DNA of 43,758 bases from an uncultured Roseburia sp. GTDB taxonomy: Bacteria; Bacillota; Clostridia; Lachnospirales; Lachnospiraceae. Position 1 is the stretch's first letter. Every line of letters begins with the position of its first letter. The DNA is taken from positions 1 to 43,758 of the forward strand of contig CAMUHN010000020.1 of NCBI GenBank assembly GCA_947088675.1, given 5' to 3'. The notes beneath the pieces are model-generated. The model was not told where the DNA came from, ran no database searches, and was given only the letters and a program-made list of their open reading frames with translations. This document shows, piece after piece, positions 19,524 to 28,699 of this stretch. The position numbers and the translations under genes are program-made.

Positions 19524-20507
19524 ATGCAGACAAAATTATATATGATAGTTCCCTGTTATAATGAAGAGGAGGTTCTGCCGGTTACGGCGGGGCTCTTTCT
19601 GGAGGAACTGACAGAGTTGGCATTAAAAGGGAAAATCAGTGATGACAGCAGAATTTTGTTTGTAGATGACGGAAGCCATGACAGTACATGGGAGATCATC
19701 ACCCGTTTATCCGGACAAAACCCGCATTTTATCGGGATACGTCAGAGCCGGAACAGAGGCCATCAGAATGCTCTGCTTGCCGGCCTGATGGAAGTAAAGG
19801 AAAAAGCGGATATTACGATTTCCATTGACTGTGACGGACAGGATGATATCAGGGCAATGGAAGACATGGTAGACGCCTATCACGACGGATGCGATATTGT
19901 CTATGGGGTCAGGAGCAGCCGCAGCACAGATAAGCTGCTCAAAAAAATGTCCGCACAGTTTTTTTACAGACTCTTAAATCATCTGGGCGCAGAAGTGGTT
20001 TATAACCATGCCGATTACAGGCTGGTATCTGCTAAGGTGTTAAAGGAATTTGCAGGATTTCGCGAAGTAAATCTTTATCTGCGCGGAATGTTTCCTCTGG
20101 TCGGGTTTAAGAGCACCAGTGTTTATTATGAAAGGTATGAACGGATGGCGGGAAAATCGCATTACCCGCTGTCAAAAATGCTTGGTCTTGCGTTTGACGG
20201 AATCACCAGTTTAAGCGTACGTCCGATTCAGATGATTGCGGGGCTTGGCGTATGTGTTTCTATTATCAGTTTTATCGGTGTGATCTGGGCGATTGTATCC
20301 GAATTTTGCGGAAGAACCATTACAGGATGGGCGAGTACCGTATGTATGGTCTGCTTTATGGGCGGTGTACAGCTGATCTGTCTTGGGGTTCTGGGAGAGT
20401 ATATCGGAAAAATATATCTGGAAGTAAAAGCGAGGCCGCGTTATATTATCAGTGAGCGGACATATGAGGAGGAGAAAGAAACGAAAAAAGGAGAGAGCGT
20501 ATTATGA
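19524..20507 (+). CDS. GtrB-like family 2 glycosyltransferase (first copy)
   Basis: A 327-residue membrane-bound transferase. The N-terminal GT-A domain has MIVPCYNEEEVLP, LFVDDGSHDSTW, GIRQSRNRGHQNALLAGL and ISIDCDGQDD (metal- and nucleotide-sugar-binding). Two C-terminal membrane helices (about 232-255 and 265-290) are followed by YLEVKARPRYIISE. This layout is that of bactoprenol or dolichol-phosphate sugar transferases, which load a sugar onto polyprenyl phosphate for use outside the membrane. AGGAG precedes the ATG. It overlaps the following transglutaminase-like gene by ATGA, implying coupled translation. A paralogue lies at 22645. Confidence 0.88.
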   Translation: MQTKLYMIVPCYNEEEVLPVTAGLFLEELTELALKGKISDDSRILFVDDGSHDSTWEIITRLSGQNPHFIGIRQSRNRGHQNALLAGLMEVKEKADITISIDCDGQDDIRAMEDMVDAYHDGCDIVYGVRSSRSTDKLLKKMSAQFFYRLLNHLGAEVVYNHADYRLVSAKVLKEFAGFREVNLYLRGMFPLVGFKSTSVYYERYERMAGKSHYPLSKMLGLAFDGITSLSVRPIQMIAGLGVCVSIISFIGVIWAIVSEFCGRTITGWASTVCMVCFMGGVQLICLGVLGEYIGKIYLEVKARPRYIISERTYEEEKETKKGESVL

Positions 20508-22603
20508 AACAGAAAATTATGTCAGTATGTCTTATCGTCTGCATGTTGTTCGGGAATATGACAGGATTCTCGAATGCAGTTGTTTATGCAAAGGATCAGA
20601 CAGAAAGCAATCCATATACATCATATATCACGCAGGCGGAGGGCAGATCTGATACAGTAGATGCGCCGCGGCAGGATATCGGTTTTTATACCGGGCTATT
20701 GCCACAGCAAGAGGTGGAACTTTTGTTGACAGCAGAAAATGAACAATTTTTAGAGGATTTGGTATCAGGGAAGTCTGACGAGTCGGCGGATGTGCAGAAT
20801 ATTATAAAAGGTTCCGCCCTGTACACATCGGAGTGGGATAAATATAAAACGCATTATTTCTATAATCAGTTAACCGATGCGGAACGGGAGTATTATGACG
20901 GATTGGACAAAGCCTGTGCAAAGCTGCTGCTGCAGAATGTAGATGCAAACAAGGGACAGACACAGGACGGTTCTACCGTTTACTATGCGGATGTGACATT
21001 CAGTACGGAACTGTCGGTTGGAAGAATGAATGATCTTATTATGATCTTCCGCTATTCGAATCCGCAGTACTATTTTGTCAGCAATAGGGTACTTAGCCGT
21101 AAATATGGAAATACTAAGATTTTAATGATGGATGTATATCCTGAGTTTGCGAACGGGGCAAGTAGGAAGCGGGTTACAGCGGCTGTAAAACGTCAGGCGG
21201 ATGAATGGGTTGCGCAGGCAAAATCGTATCAGACTGAGGCAGAAAAAGCCTTGTATTTGCACAATGTAATCTGTGAAAAGGTAGATTACAATAATGCAAT
21301 CTATGATGAGTACACGTTTGATGAATATAAGGAGTTTACACAGACCGCATACAGTGTGTTCTGTATGGATCGCACCGTATGTGCGGGGTATACGCTTGCC
21401 TATACGATGCTGTGCAATGCGGTCGATATCGATACGGTGTCTGTAACAAGCGCGACACACGCATGGAATAAAGTGCGGCTTGACGGGACATGGTATAATG
21501 TAGATTTAACGTGGGACGATATGCCTGTGGTGACATATCAGTTCTTCGAGCGAAGCGATTATTATTATGATACGGTGCCGGACGGGCAGAGCAGTATCCA
21601 TCATGCGGAGGAGGCAGTTTGGAATCATATGCTGCCGTCCTGTCCGACAGATACGGTACAGACAGGGGATTACAGTGTTCCCGGAATACTTTCTCCGGTT
21701 ACGGAAACCGTGACGGCGCCTGTCGCGGAACTGACTTCCGCCGGAAAGATCCGGATGTATTCAGGTACGCCGGGAGCTGATATTTATTATACGACAGATC
21801 ATACAAAGCCCTCTCCTTCTGCTACAAAGGGCAGGAAATATCAGACGGAAGTGAAATTGAATACCGCATTAACGCTTCGCATTATGGCGGCCTGCAGCGG
21901 TAAATTTGACAGTGCGGAAAATGTGTATGCAACGGTTGTTTACAACGGCAACAAATCGTCTTCCGGAAATGTGATTCCACAGCTTGTACCGGCGGGAGGA
22001 GGCGTTACTGTTTCGCAAGGTTCTTTTCAGCGTACCGGATATACCTTTGCCGGATGGAATACAAAAGCGGACGGAACCGGTACATCCTTTAAACCGGGAC
22101 AGTATATTGCGTCCATAAGCAGCGGAATGACACTTTATGCGCAGTGGGCCAAAGCGTTTGACGGAAAATATCAGATTATTTATCAGTTAAACGGTGGGAA
22201 AAATAACAGCAGCAATCCGACGGGATATACACCGGGAAAGAATATTAAACTTAAAAATCCTACGAAAAAGGGATATACGTTTGCGGGCTGGTACACCAAT
22301 AAGAAACTGACAAAGAAATTCAGCAAGATAACGAACAGCACAAAAGGAACATTGACGCTCTACGCAAAGTGGAAGAAAAACAAATATAATATCACATACA
22401 AGTTAAACGGCGGGAAAAATAATAATAAAAACCCGAAGTACTATTATATTACATCCAAAACGATAAAGTTAAAGAATCCGACCAGAAAGGGCTATAAATT
22501 TTTGGGCTGGTATTCGAATAAAAAGTGTACAAAGAAAGTTACGCAGATAAAAAAAGGATCTACCGGGAAACTCACACTCTATGCGAAGTGGAAGAAAAAA
22601 TAA
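20504..22603 (+). CDS. Exported transglutaminase-like protein with InlB-type repeats
   Basis: A 699-residue secreted protein with signal peptide (1-30, ending VVYA-K). A transglutaminase-like domain (about 230-345) carries a complete apparent triad: C293 in DRTVCAGY, H319 in THAWNKV and D334 in WYNVDLTWDD. A beta-sandwich module resembling the chitobiase C-terminal/Fn3-associated repeat follows (about 400-470, ADIYYTTDHTKPSPSATKG). It ends in three InlB B-repeats (about 505-699; FAGWNTKADGTG, FAGWYTNKKLTKKF, FLGWYSNKKCTKKV, each closing with LYAxW). Such domains act as cross-linkers or cysteine proteases at the cell surface. The C-terminus is very Lys-rich (KKNKYN, AKWKKK) and has no LPxTG. 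It is translationally coupled to the upstream glycosyltransferase. Confidence 0.82.
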   Translation: MKQKIMSVCLIVCMLFGNMTGFSNAVVYAKDQTESNPYTSYITQAEGRSDTVDAPRQDIGFYTGLLPQQEVELLLTAENEQFLEDLVSGKSDESADVQNIIKGSALYTSEWDKYKTHYFYNQLTDAEREYYDGLDKACAKLLLQNVDANKGQTQDGSTVYYADVTFSTELSVGRMNDLIMIFRYSNPQYYFVSNRVLSRKYGNTKILMMDVYPEFANGASRKRVTAAVKRQADEWVAQAKSYQTEAEKALYLHNVICEKVDYNNAIYDEYTFDEYKEFTQTAYSVFCMDRTVCAGYTLAYTMLCNAVDIDTVSVTSATHAWNKVRLDGTWYNVDLTWDDMPVVTYQFFERSDYYYDTVPDGQSSIHHAEEAVWNHMLPSCPTDTVQTGDYSVPGILSPVTETVTAPVAELTSAGKIRMYSGTPGADIYYTTDHTKPSPSATKGRKYQTEVKLNTALTLRIMAACSGKFDSAENVYATVVYNGNKSSSGNVIPQLVPAGGGVTVSQGSFQRTGYTFAGWNTKADGTGTSFKPGQYIASISSGMTLYAQWAKAFDGKYQIIYQLNGGKNNSSNPTGYTPGKNIKLKNPTKKGYTFAGWYTNKKLTKKFSKITNSTKGTLTLYAKWKKNKYNITYKLNGGKNNNKNPKYYYITSKTIKLKNPTRKGYKFLGWYSNKKCTKKVTQIKKGSTGKLTLYAKWKKK

Positions 22604-22644
22604 AATGTATATATAATACAGGACGAAAATTGAGGTAATGATAA

Positions 22645-23586
22645 ATGATATCGTTAATTATACCCTGTTATAATGAACAGGACGCGTTGCCGTTTTTTTA
22701 TCGGGAAGTAAAGAAAGTTCTTTTGGATATGCGGATTGCGTATGAAATAATTTTTATCAATGACGGTTCAAAAGACGGCACGCTCTCAATCTTAAAGGAA
22801 CTTGCAGCAGCAGACGCAGGGGTTTCTTACCTGTCATTTTCCCGTAACTTTGGGAAAGAAGCGGCAATGTATGCGGGCTTTTGCAATGCGAAAGGGGATT
22901 ATGTTGCTGTGATGGACGCGGACATGCAGGATCCTCCGTCACTGCTTCCCCAGATGCTATCCATACTGGAATCAGGGGAATATGACAGCGTGGCAACAAG
23001 ACGTGTGACCAGGAAAGGAGAACCTGCCATCAGAAGCTGGTTTGCAGGCTGTTTTTACCGGCTGATCAACCGGATTTCAGATGCCGATATCGTGGACGGG
23101 GCAAGGGACTTTCGTCTGATGAAAAAAAACATGGTAGATGCAATTGTGGAAATGTCGGAATACAACCGGTTTTCCAAAGGGATTTTTGGATGGATCGGAT
23201 TTCGGACATACTGGTTTCCCTATGAAAACGTAAATCGTGTTGCCGGGGAAACAAAATGGAGTTTTTGGAAGTTATTTAAATATGCGATAGACGGTGTGAT
23301 TAATTTTTCACATATGCCGTTAAACATAGCGTCCTGGTTTGGGATTCTGATGACAGTAATTTCATTTTTTGCCATTTTATTTATTGTCTTTCGTAAACTG
23401 ATCTTTGGCGACCCGGTGGACGGTTGGGCATCCATTGTCTGTATTGTTATGTTTGTGGGCGGAGTGCAGTTGTTTTGTATGGGTATTATGGGACAGTATA
23501 TTGCAAAGACTTATCTTGAAGTAAAAAAACGCCCGCATTATATTATTGCGGAGAGTAACAAAAAAGATACCGATTTGGTGCGTTAG
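22645..23586 (+). CDS. GtrB-like family 2 glycosyltransferase (second copy)
   Basis: A 313-residue paralogue of the enzyme at 19524. A GT-A domain has LIIPCYNEQDALPFF, IFINDGSKDGTL, FSRNFGKEAAMYAGF and MDADMQDPPS, followed by two membrane helices (about 230-255 and 265-290) and YLEVKKRPHYIIAE. It most resembles bactoprenol glucosyl transferases. A GAGG site precedes the ATG. It is followed 40 nt later by the Wzz-like gene. Two such enzymes in one cluster suggest that two different lipid-linked sugars are supplied, possibly to modify the exported polymer or proteins. Confidence 0.88.
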   Translation: MISLIIPCYNEQDALPFFYREVKKVLLDMRIAYEIIFINDGSKDGTLSILKELAAADAGVSYLSFSRNFGKEAAMYAGFCNAKGDYVAVMDADMQDPPSLLPQMLSILESGEYDSVATRRVTRKGEPAIRSWFAGCFYRLINRISDADIVDGARDFRLMKKNMVDAIVEMSEYNRFSKGIFGWIGFRTYWFPYENVNRVAGETKWSFWKLFKYAIDGVINFSHMPLNIASWFGILMTVISFFAILFIVFRKLIFGDPVDGWASIVCIVMFVGGVQLFCMGIMGQYIAKTYLEVKKRPHYIIAESNKKDTDLVR

Positions 23587-23626
23587 ATGATTTTTAATGA
23601 AATGATCAACAGGATGGGAGAATGAT

Positions 23627-24928
23627 ATGGACAGAGAATATAAGTTGGACAAAGAGTACAGCGTGATGGAGATCATACGATACAATTTGAGAATGTGGTG
23701 GCTTGCCGCCATTTTTGCACTGGTATGCGCTGTGATTCTGGGCGGATACAAGTATAAATCGAATCATGAGTTTGTGGAACGCGTCGTCTATGATAATGTG
23801 CAGCAGGTGAACGCTTCCGTTTTTGTAAAAAATTATACGGATGAAGCCTCTGTGGAACGCGTAAATACTATCATTAAAATTGCAAACAGCAACCGTGCCT
23901 ATGAAAAGATGATAGAAAATACAGGATGGCTGTTGGATTACCAGGGATATGTATCTATGTTTGATCTTATTGTGGGCGACGTTTCAAATGTTGCGTCTCT
24001 CTTTGTCAACTATCCTACTGCCTACGGAGATTTTCAGATTGCGGATGCACAGTTTGCGGCGCAGGTTGCGGAAGAGATTCTAAAAGCGACGGACGAAGTG
24101 TCGCGCGAGATGACCGGGAAAGAATGCATCAGCGTACTTGACGCTCCGTTTGAAACCACAATGGTGCAAAAGATTGAGACATATTTTATTACCGAGGATG
24201 AATTCTGGAAAGGAAATTTAAAAGCGGCGACAGCAGGATTTCTTTTGGGTATTATTGTGGAGGTTGTATTGTATACCTGCTGGATGCTTTTGTATAAGAA
24301 ACCGAAGAATGCAGAGGAAATCAGGCAGTGTCTGGAAGCGCCGATCATTGATACGCTAAAGGACGGTAAGGACAGTATGGAGACTTTTCGCAAGGTTGCG
24401 CTTGCATTGAAAGACGACAGTGATGATACGGCAGTGCAGAAAAACTGCAGACGTATCAATTGTATGTCCTGCAACAGTCAGGGAAAGGATGCCGCGTTAA
24501 AGGTAGCGATGATCTATGCGGGAGAGCAGAAAAAGACGCTTTATATCAATCTTGCGTCCGATGGCAGCGATAAGGGTTCCGGTAATGTGATTTCCGGGTA
24601 TATCCTTGGAGACGACCGTAAACCGAAACCGTCGGCAATGAACGAATACTTGGATGCGGTTTGCGGAAGCGCAGAGAAAGGATTCGATCTGGTTGCGAAC
24701 AGTCGTTTTGCAGAGTATCTAAAGGAGGAGAGCAAAACGTACGATTGTATTGTGATTAACAGCCAGAATGTGGCAGACAGCCTGGATGCAATGATAGCTG
24801 CGACGCTCTGTGAGAAAACGTTCTTTGTCTGCAGCAGGAAAAATGTAAAAAATGAGACGCTCTACCGTATAAAAAATGAGGCGGATGTATATCACATCAG
24901 GATTGACGGGATTTTAGTTTATGAATAA
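23627..24928 (+). CDS. Wzz-like polysaccharide co-polymerase with degenerate BY-kinase-like domain
   Basis: A 433-residue protein. Residues 1-215 have the Wzz/CapA layout: a cytoplasmic start, a membrane helix (about 24-43), an external helical region and a second helix (about 196-221, ATAGFLLGIIVEVVLYTCWML). The cytoplasmic C-terminal domain (250-433) follows the strand order of tyrosine autokinases (BY-kinases) but lacks their active site. The Walker A place reads CNSQGKDAALK, the DAD Walker A' place reads NLASDGS, and there is no Tyr cluster. It still has YDCIVINSQNVADSLDAMIAA and IDGILVYE. I infer a pseudo-kinase fused to the co-polymerase. It overlaps the polymerase gene by 8 nt. Confidence 0.75.
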   Translation: MDREYKLDKEYSVMEIIRYNLRMWWLAAIFALVCAVILGGYKYKSNHEFVERVVYDNVQQVNASVFVKNYTDEASVERVNTIIKIANSNRAYEKMIENTGWLLDYQGYVSMFDLIVGDVSNVASLFVNYPTAYGDFQIADAQFAAQVAEEILKATDEVSREMTGKECISVLDAPFETTMVQKIETYFITEDEFWKGNLKAATAGFLLGIIVEVVLYTCWMLLYKKPKNAEEIRQCLEAPIIDTLKDGKDSMETFRKVALALKDDSDDTAVQKNCRRINCMSCNSQGKDAALKVAMIYAGEQKKTLYINLASDGSDKGSGNVISGYILGDDRKPKPSAMNEYLDAVCGSAEKGFDLVANSRFAEYLKEESKTYDCIVINSQNVADSLDAMIAATLCEKTFFVCSRKNVKNETLYRIKNEADVYHIRIDGILVYE

Positions 24929-26111
24929 ATTAGGACAGATAAAAGCTTACTGCAAAACGGTTGACTGGCAGCAGACAGGTGTTGTCGCATTTTATGGTTT
25001 TTTTGCGATCAATATGTTGATGAAAGCGTTTTCTTATGATCACGGAGACCATATTTATAAGATCTTTTTTGTGTTTGCCATGTCTTTTTGGGCGATAAAG
25101 GCAGTTACGACAAAGTATACGCTGCGCGAGGTGATCTGGATTGCCTGTCTGATTGGATCAGGGATAGGACTTTCTATTCTTACGAAACAGAATACATGGC
25201 TGTTGCTTTTTATGACAATCATAGGCATGAAAAACTGCAGTTTCAGATTTCTGACACGTATTGCGGTTTACTTGCGCGTGTTTTGTTTATCAGTTCTTGT
25301 CGTCGGTTCCGTCTTTGATGTATATGATATTGGTTTTACGACGACGCCAGATACGAAATATGTGGAGATTCCAGTATACAGTTTTGGTATGAACGAGCCG
25401 AATACAGCTTTTCTGGCGGTATTTTTGACGCTGACGCTGTTGTTGTATTATAATTATGAGAAGCTGAATAAGTGGTGGTTTCTGGGGACGTCTGCGATTG
25501 CGCTGCTCTTTTATAAATTTACGTTCTGTCGAACCGGAATTGCAGTATTTTTCTTCTGTTGGGCGTTGATCGTGTTTGAGAAAACGGTGAAAAGTAAAAA
25601 GGCAAAGTTTGTACTTGCGCTTTCTGTTCCGGTTGGGTTTTTGTTCAGTTTTTTTACTATGGTGTTGTACAATGGAAGCAATCCGTTACTGCATTTGCTA
25701 AACCATTTTGTTTCGGGCAGAATTTATATTATTAACAGCTATTACATTGATCAGGGAATCGCGCTGCTCCCGCGTACGCAGGAAGTTTTTTATGCCAGTT
25801 ACCACGGTCTGATTGACAATACCTATATGTTTGTGCTTTTATATTGTGGTGTGATTGTGACGGCAATCTTTTTTTGCCTTGTCAGTCTTACGCTGTTTCG
25901 ACTGTACCGAAGAGGTCACTACAGAGAACTTGTGATGATTGCGGCAATGTCTCTGTATGGCGTTTTAGAACAGTATGTAATGAACGGATTTATGAATTTG
26001 TTTATTCTGTTGTGTGGAATTTTAATTTATCCGAATTTGCTGGATGAGGAAAAAGGAATTGAAAAAAAGAAAGATTTATGTCTTAAACCAGAGACAGGAA
26101 GAAACCTGTGA
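24921..26111 (+). CDS. Wzy-like polysaccharide polymerase
   Basis: A 396-residue integral membrane protein with about ten to eleven hydrophobic helices and a larger loop between helices in the second half (around HFVSGRIYIINSYYIDQGIALLPR). The layout and its place right after a Wzz-like gene are those of O-antigen/capsule polymerases, which join repeat units on the outer face. These proteins share little sequence, so the call rests on topology and context. The ATG overlaps the preceding gene by 8 nt, and the 3' end overlaps the next glycosyltransferase. Confidence 0.7.
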   Translation: MNKLGQIKAYCKTVDWQQTGVVAFYGFFAINMLMKAFSYDHGDHIYKIFFVFAMSFWAIKAVTTKYTLREVIWIACLIGSGIGLSILTKQNTWLLLFMTIIGMKNCSFRFLTRIAVYLRVFCLSVLVVGSVFDVYDIGFTTTPDTKYVEIPVYSFGMNEPNTAFLAVFLTLTLLLYYNYEKLNKWWFLGTSAIALLFYKFTFCRTGIAVFFFCWALIVFEKTVKSKKAKFVLALSVPVGFLFSFFTMVLYNGSNPLLHLLNHFVSGRIYIINSYYIDQGIALLPRTQEVFYASYHGLIDNTYMFVLLYCGVIVTAIFFCLVSLTLFRLYRRGHYRELVMIAAMSLYGVLEQYVMNGFMNLFILLCGILIYPNLLDEEKGIEKKKDLCLKPETGRNL

Positions 26112-27108
26112 TGCGGCCGGAAAGGCGATGCGCGATGTGTTTTCCGTTTTGCAGGAAAAAAATGCACAGATTATCAGGGGGATTCCAAAAAGGTGCCCGA
26201 GATGGATGAAAGTATTGGATTTGCCGTACCTTGCTCTCTTTTTGCTGCTTCGTGCGGGAAAAGGGGACGTTATTTTCTATTCCATTCCGGAAAATCATAT
26301 TAAAATAAAACTGATTCGAATGTTCCGGCCAGTAAAAAGATACAAAGCTGTCTGTTTTATCAATGATCTGAATGCGCAGAGGTATGGGGCAGGCGGTAAT
26401 CGCAAAAAAGCAGACCAGGAAATTTGGGATGTTGGCGCTGCCGATGATGTCCTGATACCGAATAAAAATACAGAAAAAATGCTGCGAAACGCAGGTGTAA
26501 CAGCAAATATGGTTCCGGTGGGGATCTGGGATTATCGGATGGACAGGGAACAGGTGAGACGTCTGCGGCAGACACAGGAGTCCGCATTGAGAGAGAAGCG
26601 GGAAAGGATATGTATCGCATTTGCAGGGAATTTGAATAAGTCGGAGTTTCTTGCTAAAATAAATATTCCGGAAGGCATACAGTTGGAGCTTTGGGGAAAA
26701 CTGGAGGAGCAGAAACAAAAGGAGCTGCCTGAGGGATGTTATTACCACGGTATACTTTCATCCGAAGAAATACCGCTTGCGATCTGCGGTATGGATTTCG
26801 GACTGGTATGGGACGGGTCGGGAAAAGACGAGATTGAGGGAGGATTGGGGGAATACTTAAGGTACAATAATTCTCATAAGTGTGCGCTTTATCTTGCTGC
26901 CGGAATTCCGGTGATTGTATGGAGTAAGTCAGGTATGGCGCATTTTGTAAAGGAGCATCAATGCGGCATTACAATTGACAGGCTGAGTGAATTGAAAAAG
27001 AATATCCTTGCAGCTGATCGGGAACAGCTAAGGCAGCAGGCAGGCGATGTAGCGTCGCGCCTTTGGCAGGGTTTTTATCTGAAGAAAGCGCTGGATGATA
27101 TCCTTTAA
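26044..27108 (+). CDS. Galactofuranosyltransferase-like glycosyltransferase
   Basis: A 354-residue cytoplasmic enzyme. The N-terminal KIYVLNQRQEETCDAAGKAMRDV, the central IAFAGNLNKSEFL, YHGILSSEEIP and the late GLVWDG...GEYLRYNNSHKCALYLAAGIPVI resemble the family of putative beta-1,6-galactofuranosyltransferases (GT-B fold, recalled). The start at 26044 overlaps the polymerase gene by 68 nt and has a poor ribosome site; a TTG at 26059 with AGGA 8 nt upstream is an alternative. A later ATG at 26128 would delete the conserved N-terminus, so I reject it. It is the last gene of the polysaccharide cluster. Confidence 0.7.
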   Translation: MRKKELKKRKIYVLNQRQEETCDAAGKAMRDVFSVLQEKNAQIIRGIPKRCPRWMKVLDLPYLALFLLLRAGKGDVIFYSIPENHIKIKLIRMFRPVKRYKAVCFINDLNAQRYGAGGNRKKADQEIWDVGAADDVLIPNKNTEKMLRNAGVTANMVPVGIWDYRMDREQVRRLRQTQESALREKRERICIAFAGNLNKSEFLAKINIPEGIQLELWGKLEEQKQKELPEGCYYHGILSSEEIPLAICGMDFGLVWDGSGKDEIEGGLGEYLRYNNSHKCALYLAAGIPVIVWSKSGMAHFVKEHQCGITIDRLSELKKNILAADREQLRQQAGDVASRLWQGFYLKKALDDIL

Positions 27109-27166
27109 AATTTCGCGAATCTTAAGAAATGCTTAAAAAAAAGAACTTTCAAGCATAGAAAGCATG

Positions 27167-27175
27167 TGTTATAAT
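27167..27175 (+). promoter_or_regulatory. Extended -10 promoter of the DUF3048 gene
   Basis: TGTTATAAT, within a string nearly identical to the one before pcrA (TGTGTTATAATAAAA). The -35 is poor, as is usual for this class. Confidence 0.5.
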
Positions 27176-27213
27176 AAAATGCGTTGAAAAATTATGATGA
27201 GAGGTGTACAAAG

Positions 27214-28326
27214 GTGAGAAAACGATTAACAGCAATAATGGCTGCAGCGCTATTGTCGATATCATTGACTGCGTGCGGCAGTAAGGATGACGGACTTTCG
27301 GATGTAACAGAGGCAACAGAAAATGTCGTTGATACGGAAATGCTGGCAGATTTGACTGAGACGACAGAGTCAGAGGAAGAAGAGGAAGTTCTGCCGGAAG
27401 GGATGTATCGCAGCGAGCTGACGAACGAATTGATTGACGAGAGTCTGAAAAATCAGAGACCGATTGCGGCTATGGTGGATAACGAATCGATTGCACTTCC
27501 GCATTATGGCATGTCGCAGGCGGATGTGGTTTATGAATTGATGAACAGTACATTAAACGGACGTATCACAAGATTTATGGTACTGGTAAAAGACTGGGAT
27601 AAGATAGAACAGCTCGGCAGTATTCGCAGCGTAAGGCCAACTAATGTAATATTGGCTTCCGAATGGAATGCGATTCTGTGTCATGACGGCGGTCCTTTTT
27701 ACAACGATAAATATTTTGAAGAGCCATGGGCAGATCACTTCAGCGGTACATTTTCCCGTGTAGACAATGGGAAGAAGCGGGAATATACCGAGTATATCGT
27801 GAAAGGGGACTTGCAGTCAAATTTTGAAAGAACCGAGGTGCCGAAAGAATATACCTCTTACTACGAAGGACCGCATTATCAGTTTGCAAGCGAGAAAAAT
27901 CCGGTAGATTTGTCGGATATGGAAGGTGTGATTGATGCAAAGACGATCAAGATGCCGTTCCCGCATAACGGTTCTTATCTGGAGTACAATGAGGAAGATC
28001 AGCTTTACTATTATTATGAATACGACAAGGCGCATGTCGATCCGGGCAATGGAAATGCGCAGCTATGTTTTAAAAATCTGTTGATTCAAAGTTGTGGTTA
28101 TACGCAACTGGACGAGCATGGTTATATGATTTTTGACTGTTACAGTCCGGGTTATGGTTATTATATCACAAACGGAAAGGCTATCTATGTTTCCTGGAAG
28201 AAAGAGAGTATGACTTCTCCCACACGTTACTATGATTCCGTGGGAAATGAGATTACATTGAATACCGGTAAAACATATGTCGGGTTTGTGCCGGTAGATG
28301 ATTTTACCGATCTGGTGATTGAATAA
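27214..28326 (+). CDS. DUF3048 (YerB-like) lipoprotein
   Basis: A 370-residue exported lipoprotein. The GTG at 27214 follows GAGAGG; an upstream TTG frame has no site. Residues 1-21 are a lipoprotein signal peptide ending in SLTAC. An acidic linker (about 25-60) is followed by the DUF3048 region (about 75-370), with RPIAAMVDNESIALPHYGMSQADVVYE and LGSIRSVRPTNVILASEWNAILCHDGG, which are typical of YerB. YerB-type proteins are wall-associated and of unknown biochemical function. It is a single gene between a strong extended -10 promoter and a perfect terminator hairpin. Confidence 0.85.
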   Translation: MRKRLTAIMAAALLSISLTACGSKDDGLSDVTEATENVVDTEMLADLTETTESEEEEEVLPEGMYRSELTNELIDESLKNQRPIAAMVDNESIALPHYGMSQADVVYELMNSTLNGRITRFMVLVKDWDKIEQLGSIRSVRPTNVILASEWNAILCHDGGPFYNDKYFEEPWADHFSGTFSRVDNGKKREYTEYIVKGDLQSNFERTEVPKEYTSYYEGPHYQFASEKNPVDLSDMEGVIDAKTIKMPFPHNGSYLEYNEEDQLYYYYEYDKAHVDPGNGNAQLCFKNLLIQSCGYTQLDEHGYMIFDCYSPGYGYYITNGKAIYVSWKKESMTSPTRYYDSVGNEITLNTGKTYVGFVPVDDFTDLVIE

Positions 28327-28344
28327 ATAGGAATATGATACAGG

Positions 28345-28390
28345 CAGAGTTACCTGCTTTCCCTGATGGGAAAGCAGGTAACTCTGTTTT
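28345..28390 (+). terminator. Terminator after the DUF3048 gene
   Basis: A perfect 19-bp stem with TGAT loop, followed by TTTT. Confidence 0.9.
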
Positions 28391-28699
28391 ATCTTGCAGG
28401 AAAGAATGGGGAACCAAGATAGGTTCGTTTAATTTAACAGCAAGTATTTTACAGGTGATTTTTCCTGGTGTGGCCGGATGGGATATTTGCTGATTACGCT
28501 TCCTGTGCCTATCGGCATTTTGCTGTGCCATTTACGGGAACGAGGTGGTCAGGAGGGCTGTGTGTTTAAGGACGCAAATAAAGTATGTTTATGTTCTTGC
28601 AGTTAAAATGTTGAAAAAACATCGTAAAATTGGTCTGTGTGTGTTATAATAAAAGGATAAAAAGGAAGAGGAACGAAAAAACGACAAAGAGAGGAAATT
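28391..28699. other. Intergenic region before pcrA
   Basis: No gene is supported here. The only recognised element is an extended -10 TGTTATAAT at 28642-28650, about 50 nt upstream of pcrA. The rest shows nothing I can identify. Confidence 0.5.
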
